A stretch of 5,836 bases of DNA from Apopatocola sp963628785 (GCA_963628785.1 CAVGGQ010000103.1:1-5836), one strand, 5' to 3'; positions 1 through 5,803 are shown, numbered from the stretch's first letter. Numbers and translations: made by a program. The notes: generated by a model not told the origin, from the letters alone.

Positions 1-4
1 AAAC

Positions 5-1360
5 ATGGAGCATAATGCATCGGAGATCCGCAAAAGCACAAAGCTCGGCGGGCGCGTTTGGGCGTGTCTTCTGATATTCGGTTTCATCGGGCAAATCGCG
101 TGGATGGTGGAAAATGTCTACTTCTCCACATACATTCAGAAAAACATCACCGCCGCGGGATGGGCCACATCCGCTACGGTTTCCGCCAGCGCGATCGCCG
201 CGGCGCTCGCCACATTCTTTGCCGCCGCATGGTCGGATAAAGTGGGGCGCCGGCGCGCGTTCGTCTGTTGGGGATACATCCTCTGGGGCGCGGTGACGGC
301 TTCATTCGCGCTCTTCGGCAACGGGCAGGTCGCGCTGCCGGTGGGGCTCGCGGTAATGCTCTTCGTGGTGATGGACTGCATCATGTCGGCCATCGGCTCT
401 GCCGCCAACGATGCGGCGCTCTCTGCGTGGGTCACGGATGTGACGGATGTTACGAACCGAGGCACGGTGGACATTGTGCTGAGCATCATGCCCATACTCG
501 CGCTCATCGTCATTTTTGCCGGCTTTGATTCCATGACCGTGAATGGTAACTGGGCTGGCTTTTACCTTCTGCTCGGCGGCATCACCTCGGCGGCCGGCGT
601 TCTCGGGCTGTGGCTCTTCCGCGACAGCGCATCGCTCCGTCCGACGCAGGGCGGCAGCTATATGCGCGAGGTGCTGTACGCGTTCCGAAAGGAGACCATC
701 CGCGAAAACAAAATGATCTACATCTGCTTTTTCGGCATGATGTTCTCCGGCCTTTCCATGCAGATGTGGCAGCCGTACATGATCTCCCTCGTAGAGGTCA
801 CACTCGGCATCGAAAACTACATCGTTCCCATTGCGGTCGTCGTGCTGAGCGCCGCAGTGCTGAGCGTCATTGCCGGCAAGGTCATGGACCGCTTCGGCAA
901 GGAAAAATTCTATTACCCCGTTGCGCTCATTCAGGTGCTCGGCGGCATCATCGCCTATCTCATCAAGTTCTGCGGCCACGCGATGCCGCTTCTCATTGTC
1001 GGCGGCACGCTGATCATGGCGGGCAACCTCACGATGGCGGGGCTCTTTACCGCCTCTGCGCGCGATTATACGCCCGAGGGGCGCGCCGGTGCGGTGCAGA
1101 GCGTGAAGATGGTCATCTACATCGTTCTCCCGATGGTGCTTGCGAGCATCCTCGACCCCATCATTATCAACGCCGCCGCGATGGAGCCGACGGCTGAGAT
1201 CCTCGCCAAATACCCGAGCTATGCGGGCAGCTATCTCTACCCCTATGAGCTATTCCTCGGCGCGGCAATTTCCGCCGTATTCATTCTCATCCCCGCCTAT
1301 CTTGTGCGGCGCGATGCCAAACGCCTCCGCGAGGAGAAACTGAAGGAGATCTCCGAATGA
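5..1360 (+). CDS. MFS / GPH-like sugar transporter (12 TM)
   Basis: This is an inner-membrane secondary transporter of the major facilitator superfamily, probably a cation-coupled symporter for a sugar or glycoside. The 451 residues contain about twelve hydrophobic segments (roughly 18-41, 57-76, 85-104, 110-134, 158-173, 183-204, 237-262, 272-292, 303-321, 327-349, 365-385, 413-433). The MFS loop 2-3 motif is clear as WSDKVGRRR (76-84), with a degenerate repeat, GKVMDRFGKEK (291-301), in loop 8-9. The N-terminal GQIAWMVENVYF stretch is of a kind I associate with clostridial sugar-MFS/GPH proteins. The charged tail (RRDAKRLREEKLKE) is cytoplasmic. The stop overlaps the start of the GH2 gene by 4 bp, so the two are translationally coupled and the glycoside cleaved by that enzyme is the likely cargo. 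Only 4 bases precede the ATG, so the ribosome binding site, promoter and a possible upstream start lie outside the window. The substrate cannot be read from the sequence. Confidence 0.9.
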   Translation: MEHNASEIRKSTKLGGRVWACLLIFGFIGQIAWMVENVYFSTYIQKNITAAGWATSATVSASAIAAALATFFAAAWSDKVGRRRAFVCWGYILWGAVTASFALFGNGQVALPVGLAVMLFVVMDCIMSAIGSAANDAALSAWVTDVTDVTNRGTVDIVLSIMPILALIVIFAGFDSMTVNGNWAGFYLLLGGITSAAGVLGLWLFRDSASLRPTQGGSYMREVLYAFRKETIRENKMIYICFFGMMFSGLSMQMWQPYMISLVEVTLGIENYIVPIAVVVLSAAVLSVIAGKVMDRFGKEKFYYPVALIQVLGGIIAYLIKFCGHAMPLLIVGGTLIMAGNLTMAGLFTASARDYTPEGRAGAVQSVKMVIYIVLPMVLASILDPIIINAAAMEPTAEILAKYPSYAGSYLYPYELFLGAAISAVFILIPAYLVRRDAKRLREEKLKEISE

Positions 1361-3099
1361 ACGTTATGTTAACTGAATGGGGCCGATCGCTCGACCGGGA
1401 GCATCCCCTGCCGGAATATCCCCGCCCGCAGCTGCGGCGGGAGAGCTTCTTAAATCTCAACGGCATTTGGAAATATGCCGTTACGAAATCGGCTGCCGCG
1501 CCCGAGGTCTGGGACGGTGACATTGTTGTTCCCTTCTCCCCCGAAGCGCCGCTTTCCGGCGCGGAGCGAGGGCCCTCCGGGGACGAATATCTGCACTATT
1601 TCCGCACGTTCACGCTCCCCGAGGAATTTGACCGCGGGCGGGTGCTGCTGCACTTTGACGCCGTGGATCAGACGGCAGAGGTGTTTGTGAACGGCGTGCG
1701 GGTCGTGAAGCACGCGGGCGGCTACTGGCCGTTTTCCGCCGACATCCGTCCACAGCTGCGCGCAGGCGAGAATGAGCTTCTCGTCACCGTGCGCGACAAC
1801 GCCGACGACCCGACCTTTGCCTACGGCAAGCAGCGCTACAAGCGCGGCGGCATGTGGTACACCGCGCAGAGCGGCATATGGCAGACCGTGTGGATGGAAA
1901 GCGTTCCGGAGGTTTACATAAAATCTCTTCGCATCACGCCGGAATACGACGAAGCGCGCGTGCGCATCGAGCTGGAGACGGAAGGCGAAGCGCCGAGCGC
2001 CACTTGCGATGTGCTTGACAGCAAGAGAAAGTTTGTGGCCGGTTCCTGGGCGAAGGGCGGTGTGTGCGTCATTCCGCTGCCGGACTTCCGCTCCTGGTCG
2101 CCGGACGATCCGTATCTCTACACGCTCGACATCCGCTGCGGAGACGACAGCGTGCAGAGCTATTTTGCCATGCGCAAGTTTTCGTATGTGCAGCACAAGG
2201 GGCACCGCGTGTTTGCGCTCAACAATGAGCCTGTTTTCCACAACGGTCTCCTCGATCAGGGCTACTACCCGGACGGACTCCTGACGCCGCCCTCGGATGA
2301 GGCGATGGTGAACGACATTGAAACAGCGAAACGTTGCGGCTTCAATATGCTGCGCAAGCACATAAAAATCGAGCCGCTTCGCTGGTATTACCATTGCGAC
2401 CGGCTCGGTATGCTCGTGTGGCAGGACATGGTCTCCGGCGGGCAGCCGTACCATCTGCCGTATGTGTCATGGCTCCCGACGGTCGGCTTCGTGCATCTCT
2501 CGGATGCGCTGCTGCACTTCTCCGGCCGCGAGAGCGTGCTCTCCCGCATCCGTTTTCGCCGCGAGATGGCGGAAACTGTGGAGCATCTCTACAACTGCCC
2601 GTGCATCACGCTCTGGACGATCTTCAACGAGGCCTGGGGGCAGTTTGAAACGAAAAACATCAACGCGCAGCTGCGCGCGCTCGACTCCACGCGCTTTATT
2701 GACGCGGCGAGCGGCTGGCACGATCAGGGTGCCCCCGAGATGAAGAGCCGTCACATCTATTTCCGCCCGGTACATCTCAAGAACGACGGCCGTGCGCTTG
2801 CCCTCACGGAGTTCGGCGGCTACACCTATGCCGTGGACGGACACCGCCGGGCGGAGGGCGAGAAGGTCTACGGCTACCGCACCTGCCCCGACGCCGAGGC
2901 CTTTGCGCGCGATTACCGCGCCCTCATGCGCGATCAGGTGCTCGAGCATATAAAAAATCAGGGCCTGACCGCCGCCGTCTACACGCAGCTCACCGACGTG
3001 GAAGACGAACTGAACGGTCTCCTCACCTACGACCGCGAGCAGCTGAAGATCCCCGAAGAAACACTCCGGGAGATCAATGAGCCGCTGCGATTTGAATGA
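1357..3099 (+). CDS. Glycoside hydrolase family 2 protein (beta-galactosidase/beta-glucuronidase-like)
   Basis: This is a retaining exo-glycosidase of family GH2, 580 residues. There is an N-terminal jelly-roll sugar-binding domain (about 15-185, with FDAVDQTAEVFVNG and GGMWYTAQSGIWQTVWME), an Ig-like sandwich (about 186-275) and a TIM barrel (about 276-575). The predicted acid/base is Glu425 in TIFNEAW and the nucleophile is Glu485 in LTEFGGY, the usual GH2 pair. There is no signal peptide or membrane segment, so it acts in the cytoplasm. The usual barrel signature R-x-x-H-Y-P is replaced by MLRKHIKIEP (331-340), and it follows an LDQGYYPDGLLTPPSDEA block (299-316). Both are features I recall from an uncharacterised GH2 subgroup. 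The NxK motif that binds the carboxylate in beta-glucuronidases is not visible after the nucleophile, so glucuronidase activity is doubtful. The start is supported by AGGAG at 1344-1348, 8 nt upstream; an alternative ATG lies at 1366. It is coupled to the transporter by an ATGA overlap. No terminator is visible before the next promoter. Confidence 0.9.
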   Translation: MNVMLTEWGRSLDREHPLPEYPRPQLRRESFLNLNGIWKYAVTKSAAAPEVWDGDIVVPFSPEAPLSGAERGPSGDEYLHYFRTFTLPEEFDRGRVLLHFDAVDQTAEVFVNGVRVVKHAGGYWPFSADIRPQLRAGENELLVTVRDNADDPTFAYGKQRYKRGGMWYTAQSGIWQTVWMESVPEVYIKSLRITPEYDEARVRIELETEGEAPSATCDVLDSKRKFVAGSWAKGGVCVIPLPDFRSWSPDDPYLYTLDIRCGDDSVQSYFAMRKFSYVQHKGHRVFALNNEPVFHNGLLDQGYYPDGLLTPPSDEAMVNDIETAKRCGFNMLRKHIKIEPLRWYYHCDRLGMLVWQDMVSGGQPYHLPYVSWLPTVGFVHLSDALLHFSGRESVLSRIRFRREMAETVEHLYNCPCITLWTIFNEAWGQFETKNINAQLRALDSTRFIDAASGWHDQGAPEMKSRHIYFRPVHLKNDGRALALTEFGGYTYAVDGHRRAEGEKVYGYRTCPDAEAFARDYRALMRDQVLEHIKNQGLTAAVYTQLTDVEDELNGLLTYDREQLKIPEETLREINEPLRFE

Positions 3100-3108
3100 A
3101 ATGTTATC

Positions 3109-3137
3109 TTGACATACGTGTGAGCACGTATTATACT
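3109..3137 (+). promoter_or_regulatory. hicAB promoter (sigma-A type)
   Basis: A perfect -35 hexamer, TTGACA (3109-3114), is followed by exactly 17 bp and a -10 hexamer, TATACT (3132-3137, 5 of 6 consensus positions). It begins only 10 nt after the GH2 stop codon. The expected start point near 3143-3145 leaves a leader of roughly 15 nt before the GTG of hicA. This gives the toxin-antitoxin pair a strong promoter independent of the sugar operon. Confidence 0.8.
3114..3131. promoter_or_regulatory. Inverted-repeat operator in the hicAB promoter spacer
   Basis: ATACGTG (3114-3120) and CACGTAT (3125-3131) form a perfect inverted repeat with 7-bp arms around TGAG. The repeat fills the spacer between the -35 and -10 boxes almost exactly, so a bound protein would block RNA polymerase. 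HicB antitoxins are known to repress their own operons through a C-terminal DNA-binding domain, and this HicB has a ribbon-helix-helix there. That makes HicB the likely ligand; binding itself is inferred. Confidence 0.65.
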
Positions 3138-3158
3138 TGAAGAAAAAGGGGAAGCACT

Positions 3159-3356
3159 GTGAAAGGCAGCGAACTCTTAAAATTGCTGAAGGAGAACGGC
3201 GTGCTGTGCATTGAGCACCGCGCCAATCACGACTGGTTTTTTAGTCCGATCACCGGTGAGTACTTTCCCGTTCCCCGCCACAAGGGGCAGGATATTAAGC
3301 CGAAAAAGCTCCAAAGCATATTGAAAGCAGCGGGTATTCAAACCGATAAGCGGTGA
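3159..3356 (+). CDS. hicA: HicA-family toxin (mRNA interferase)
   Basis: This is the toxin of a type II toxin-antitoxin pair. HicA proteins have a double-stranded-RNA-binding-like fold and cleave mRNA using a conserved histidine, halting growth when the antitoxin is lost. The 65 residues match the family's usual length. They start with the typical KGSELLKLLKENG helix (2-14), carry His24 in RANHDWF where the family usually has G-S-H, then a basic strand (YFPVPRHKGQDIKPKK, 35-50) and the terminal helix LQSILKAAGI (51-60). The GTG start is chosen because GGGG within AAGGGGAAG (3146-3154) lies 7 nt upstream and because translation from it begins exactly at the family's N-terminus. hicB follows after 21 nt. 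Toxin-first order is usual for hicAB. The Gly-Ser to Ala-Asn change beside the catalytic histidine is a modest divergence; I expect an active enzyme. Confidence 0.88.
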   Translation: MKGSELLKLLKENGVLCIEHRANHDWFFSPITGEYFPVPRHKGQDIKPKKLQSILKAAGIQTDKR

Positions 3357-3377
3357 CCCGCAGAAAGGAAAGGTGTT

Positions 3378-3770
3378 ATGAAATACGCATATCCCGCGAT
3401 TTTTGAAGAGGATGACGGCAGCATTGCCGTTGATTTTCCCGATTTGAAAAACTGCTTCACGCAGGGAGAAGATATGGTCGATGCTCTTGAAATGGCGTCG
3501 GATGTGCTGAGCGCGAAGCTGGTCTTTATGGAGGATAGCGGCGAAGAGATCCCCGCGCCGACTCCAATTGGAGATCTCCGATTGGAAGAGCACCAATATG
3601 CCACTCTCGTTATGGCCGATACCCTTGCTTACCGCAAAGCCAATTCGACAAAAGCCGTAAAGAAAACGCTCACCATTCCCTCGTGGCTCAACGAAGCCGC
3701 CGAAAAGCGGTCTGTCAACTTTTCGCAGGTGCTGCAGGAAGCCCTGCTGCACATCATCGGAATGTCTTGA
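3378..3770 (+). CDS. hicB: HicB-family antitoxin with C-terminal ribbon-helix-helix
   Basis: This is the antitoxin partner of the HicA encoded just upstream; it neutralises HicA by direct binding and represses the operon. The 130 residues divide into an N-terminal HicB domain of degenerate RNase H fold (about 1-65, with the characteristic YPAIFEEDDGSIAVDFPDL start and a CFTQGEDMVDALEMASDVL segment, 26-44) and a C-terminal ribbon-helix-helix domain (about 95-130, strand KKTLTIP, helices over SWLNEAAEKRS and NFSQVLQEALLHII). The ATG has a good ribosome binding site, GAAAGGAAAGG (3363-3373). Separate translation from a strong site would favour antitoxin over the GTG-started toxin. The likely target is the inverted repeat at 3114-3131. 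GC content is lower here (43-55% in lines counted) than in the flanking metabolic genes. Confidence 0.9.
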   Translation: MKYAYPAIFEEDDGSIAVDFPDLKNCFTQGEDMVDALEMASDVLSAKLVFMEDSGEEIPAPTPIGDLRLEEHQYATLVMADTLAYRKANSTKAVKKTLTIPSWLNEAAEKRSVNFSQVLQEALLHIIGMS

Positions 3771-3778
3771 AAACGCAG

Positions 3779-3819
3779 GGATGCACTGCAAATGACAGGT
3801 TTTGCAGTGCATCCTTTTT
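3779..3819 (+). terminator. Intrinsic terminator after hicB
   Basis: A perfect 14-bp stem (3779-3792 pairs with 3801-3814) with an 8-nt loop is followed by five T residues (3815-3819). It starts 8 nt after the hicB stop. It lies between convergent genes, 29 nt from the stop of the tetR-family gene on the other strand. The minus-strand tail (CTGCGTTTTC) is weaker, so any stop of the regulator's transcript here would be less efficient. Confidence 0.9.
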
Positions 3820-3842
3820 AACTCTTTTGGGAAAAGCCTATT

Positions 3843-4529
3843 TCAGAACTCGTAGCGCATGGCGAGCATTTGGAAGAGGCCCTGCATTACTTCTTTGGCG
3901 ATGGAGCGAATGTCGAGTTGGGATATGAAGGCATGGACCCGGCGGATCTCTTCTTCGGGGACGCCGTAGCAGCGCAGTGCCATGCTCAGGAAGAGCTCGA
4001 TCTTTTTTTCGAGCGGCACTTCATTGGTGCACGGCTTGGACATATAGGCGCGCATGATGCCGGCCGAGCCGACCTCCAGATAGTAGAATTCCCGCTCCGT
4101 GAGCTCGGGCTGGTAGGTGCCGAAGGTGCGGTAGAGCACCTTGGTGGTCTCGGTGAATATGTACTCGAGAGCTTCGGCGTGGCTGTATGCTTCCGTATAG
4201 ATCTCGCGCAGATTTTCGTTCATTTCAGTCAGAGCGAGCTGGATGGAGGTCTCCGCCGCATACACATAGATCGGCGGCAGATCATTCGCCGCGAGCTTGC
4301 CCGCGACGCCGAACTGCCGGGAGAACATGAACCGGACGAGCTCTACGAGGATGCCGTCCTTGGCGTGAAACGCATGCTGAAAGCTGCTGCTGGATACATC
4401 TGCCTGCTCCAGGATCTGCGCCATCGTTGTGTTCTTGTAGCCCTGCTCCAGGAAGAGTTTCACGCACACGCTGAGGATCCTCTCCCGCGTCGTCTGCTTG
4501 CGTCCCTCCGTCGGGCGCACCTTCTCCAT
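3843..4529 (-). CDS. TetR/AcrR-family transcriptional regulator
   Basis: This is a dimeric DNA-binding repressor, 228 residues, within the usual range. The N-terminal helix-turn-helix is clear: a first helix, TTRERILSVCVKLFLEQG (13-30), then YKNTTMAQILEQADVS (31-46) and the recognition region SSSFQHAFHAKDGIL (47-61), equivalent to the family's G-V-s-x-x-x-x-Y-x-x-F-x-x-K-e-x-L pattern. The remaining residues are the helical ligand-binding and dimerisation domain, where the ligand cannot be predicted. The ATG is preceded by GGAG at 4540-4543 with a rather long 10-nt spacing. It has its own promoter and is not read from the ilvE transcript if the hairpin at 4629-4662 terminates. No exporter or enzyme gene is divergent from it, so its targets are unclear apart from probable autoregulation through the inverted repeats at 4552-4566 and/or 4598-4628. 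A fairly divergent C-terminal half prevents assignment to a named subfamily. Confidence 0.88.
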   Translation of the reverse strand: MEKVRPTEGRKQTTRERILSVCVKLFLEQGYKNTTMAQILEQADVSSSSFQHAFHAKDGILVELVRFMFSRQFGVAGKLAANDLPPIYVYAAETSIQLALTEMNENLREIYTEAYSHAEALEYIFTETTKVLYRTFGTYQPELTEREFYYLEVGSAGIMRAYMSKPCTNEVPLEKKIELFLSMALRCYGVPEEEIRRVHAFISQLDIRSIAKEVMQGLFQMLAMRYEF

Positions 4530-4551
4530 TTCCGAATCACTCCGTTCTGTT

Positions 4552-4566
4552 TATATACAATATATA
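4552..4566. repeat. AT-rich inverted repeat at the tetR-family start point
   Basis: Two TATATA arms (4552-4557 and 4561-4566) flank CAA. The repeat lies just downstream of the -10 box and spans the expected transcription start near 4562 of the minus-strand regulator gene. TetR-family proteins often bind such palindromes in their own promoters, so this is a possible autoregulatory operator. AT-rich sequence produces such symmetry easily, so support is limited. Confidence 0.35.
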
Positions 4567-4568
4567 GT

Positions 4569-4597
4569 ATTATAGCAGTTGAGGATCCATATATCAA
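4569..4597 (-). promoter_or_regulatory. Promoter of the tetR-family gene
   Basis: On the minus strand, TTGATA (4597-4592; 5 of 6 positions) and a perfect TATAAT (4574-4569) are separated by exactly 17 bp. The expected start near 4562 gives a leader of about 33 nt before the ATG at 4529. This is a near-consensus sigma-A promoter, strong for a regulator gene and therefore likely to be repressed. Confidence 0.8.
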
Positions 4598-4628
4598 CAG
4601 CTGCAGCGTAAAATTTACGCAAAAGCTG
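4598..4628. promoter_or_regulatory. 31-bp dyad symmetry abutting the -35 box
   Basis: The inner arms GCGTAAA (4606-4612) and TTTACGC (4614-4620) around a single A are perfect inverted repeats. After a 3-nt unmatched gap on each side, the outer arms CAGCT (4598-4602) and AGCTG (4624-4628) continue the same symmetry. So 12 of 15 positions per half pair around one centre. The element touches the -35 hexamer (4592-4597) on one side and the ilvE terminator stem (4629) on the other. Its form suits a dimeric regulator, possibly the TetR-family protein itself. A role as a secondary RNA hairpin after the terminator is the alternative. Confidence 0.5.
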
Positions 4629-4662
4629 CCCCGATACCCGACAGAACTGCCGGGCATCGGGG
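4629..4662 (-). terminator. Terminator-like hairpin after ilvE
   Basis: A GC-rich 12-bp stem (4629-4640 with 4651-4662) closes a 10-nt loop. One position is A/C on the plus strand but a G-U wobble in minus-strand RNA, so the structure forms best in the ilvE transcript. It starts 14 nt after the ilvE stop. The following tail in RNA (CAGCUUUUGC) has only four U residues after a 4-nt offset, so termination may be partial. Confidence 0.65.
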
Positions 4663-4676
4663 GCAGACCAACACTC

Positions 4677-5738
4677 TCACAGCACGCATGTCCAGCCGTG
4701 GGGATCGGGCAGTGTGCCCCACTGGATGCCGGTGAGGGTATCGTAGAGGCGGTGGGCCAGCGGGCCGATCTTGCCGTCGTTGATCGTATACTCACGGTCC
4801 TTGTAGGTCAGCTCGCCGATGGGGCAGATGGCGGCGGCGGTGCCGACACACAGCGCTTCCTCGAGCTTACCGTCCGCTGCGGCGGCGAAGAGCTCGTCCA
4901 CGGAGATGAGGCGCTCCTCGGCGGGCATGCCCCAGTCGCGGAAGAGCTGCAGGCACGAGCGGCGCGTAACGCCCGGCAGGATGGAGCCGGTCAGCATCGG
5001 CGTGACGATCTTGCCGTCGATTTTGAAGACAACATTCATGCCGCCGCCTTCTTCGACATACTTGTGCTCCACACCGTCGAGCCAGAGCACCTGCGAATAG
5101 CCTTTCTCAAAGGCGCGCTCTCCGGCGCGGTTCGATGCGCCGTAGTTTCCGCCGCATTTGGCCTCGCCGGTGCCGCCGCGCACGGCGCGGACATCTTCGG
5201 TCTCCACGATGATGCGCACCGGCTCCATGCCGTGTTCAAAGTAGCTGCCGGACGGCGAGAGGATGACGACAAACATGGCTTCATGGACACCGTGCAGGCC
5301 GAGGTGGGCATCCGTGCCGAAAACGAACGGGCGAATGTACAGCGATGTGCCCGGCTCGGGCGGAACGAAGCGCTCATCGAGCTTCACAAGAGCCTTCACG
5401 GCCTCGAGCGCGTCCTCCGGCGGCACGACAGGCAGACCCAGGCGGACGGCGGAGTTTTTCATGCGCTCCATATTGTCCCATGGGCGGAAGAGCTGCACGC
5501 GGCCATCCGCGCGGCGGTAGGCTTTCAGGCCTTCGAAGACTTCCGCGCCGTAATGGAACACACACGCAGCGGGCGAAAGGGAAATGTTTTGGAACGGAAC
5601 GATGCGCGCGTCATGCCAGCCTTTGCCTTCCGTGTAGTCCATGATGAACATATGGTCGGTGAACCGGCTGCCGAAGCCGAGCCTATCCGAGGGAACGACC
5701 GTTCCGGGTGCGGTGGTTTTTGTGACTTTGATCTCCAT
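4677..5738 (-). CDS. ilvE: Branched-chain amino acid aminotransferase
   Basis: This is a PLP-dependent fold-type IV enzyme that interconverts leucine, isoleucine and valine with their 2-oxo acids using 2-oxoglutarate/glutamate, the last step of branched-chain amino acid synthesis, in the cytoplasm. At 353 residues it belongs to the longer, eukaryote-like BCAT group. Visible motifs are the N-terminal FHYGAEVFEGLKAYR (61-75), RPFVFGTDAHLG (136-147), the Schiff-base lysine Lys194 in GEAKCGGNYGAS, EEGGGMNVVF (229-238) for the signature region, LTGSILPGVTR (249-259) for phosphate binding, and GTAAAICPIGEL (299-310). In mammalian BCATs the last region carries a redox CXXC; here only the second Cys (305) is kept, as expected for a bacterial enzyme. 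The ATG is supported by AGGAGGT (5753-5747), 9 nt upstream. It appears monocistronic, ending at a hairpin; the promoter is unclear. No other ilv/leu gene is present in the window. Confidence 0.95.
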   Translation of the reverse strand: MEIKVTKTTAPGTVVPSDRLGFGSRFTDHMFIMDYTEGKGWHDARIVPFQNISLSPAACVFHYGAEVFEGLKAYRRADGRVQLFRPWDNMERMKNSAVRLGLPVVPPEDALEAVKALVKLDERFVPPEPGTSLYIRPFVFGTDAHLGLHGVHEAMFVVILSPSGSYFEHGMEPVRIIVETEDVRAVRGGTGEAKCGGNYGASNRAGERAFEKGYSQVLWLDGVEHKYVEEGGGMNVVFKIDGKIVTPMLTGSILPGVTRRSCLQLFRDWGMPAEERLISVDELFAAAADGKLEEALCVGTAAAICPIGELTYKDREYTINDGKIGPLAHRLYDTLTGIQWGTLPDPHGWTCVL

Positions 5739-5746
5739 TTTGCAGT

Positions 5747-5753
5747 ACCTCCT
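5747..5753 (-). promoter_or_regulatory. Ribosome binding site of ilvE
   Basis: AGGAGGT on the minus strand matches the anti-Shine-Dalgarno fully and lies 9 nt before the ATG at 5738, which settles the start. Upstream, TATGAT (5777-5772 on the minus strand) is a possible -10 box, but no matching -35 is visible at 16-18 bp, so the ilvE promoter remains unassigned. Confidence 0.75.
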
Positions 5754-5776
5754 GTTCGTTTTTCACATATAATCAT

Positions 5777-5799
5777 AACCACGGGCAAAGCCCGTGGTT
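5777..5799. repeat. Perfect hairpin upstream of ilvE
   Basis: AACCACGGGC (5777-5786) and GCCCGTGGTT (5790-5799) are a perfect inverted repeat with 10-bp arms and a 3-nt loop (AAA on plus, TTT on minus). No T-run follows on either strand, so it is a poor intrinsic terminator. A GTGG-rich stem with a TTT loop resembles the subterminal hairpins of IS200/IS605-family elements. It could instead be a leader hairpin acting on ilvE, since it ends about 39 nt before the ATG. Confidence 0.6.
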
Positions 5800-5803
5800 T
5801 GCT

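Noticed and set aside
437..452. Short tandem repeat in the transporter gene giving VTDVTDVT in the protein.
   Set aside because: Too short and imperfect at DNA level to be a functional repeat; it lies in a loop between membrane segments.
302..979. A 225-codon minus-strand open frame inside the transporter gene.
   Set aside because: The His/Asp/Glu/Ala-rich translation has no domain, and the plus strand encodes a complete 12-TM transporter.
1450..2454. A 334-codon minus-strand open frame inside the GH2 gene.
   Set aside because: It is fully covered by a well-supported GH2 domain on the other strand; composition is typical of an antisense shadow.
3321..3350. Possible internal promoter for hicB alone (TTGAAA at 3321-3326 and GATAAG at 3345-3350).
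   Set aside because: The -10 matches only 4 of 6 positions and the spacer is 18 bp. Extra antitoxin promoters are known in some hicAB loci, but this one is too weak to annotate.
3177..3812. A 211-codon minus-strand open frame covering hicA and hicB.
   Set aside because: It is antisense to a complete toxin-antitoxin pair and its start lies inside the terminator stem; no recognisable protein family.
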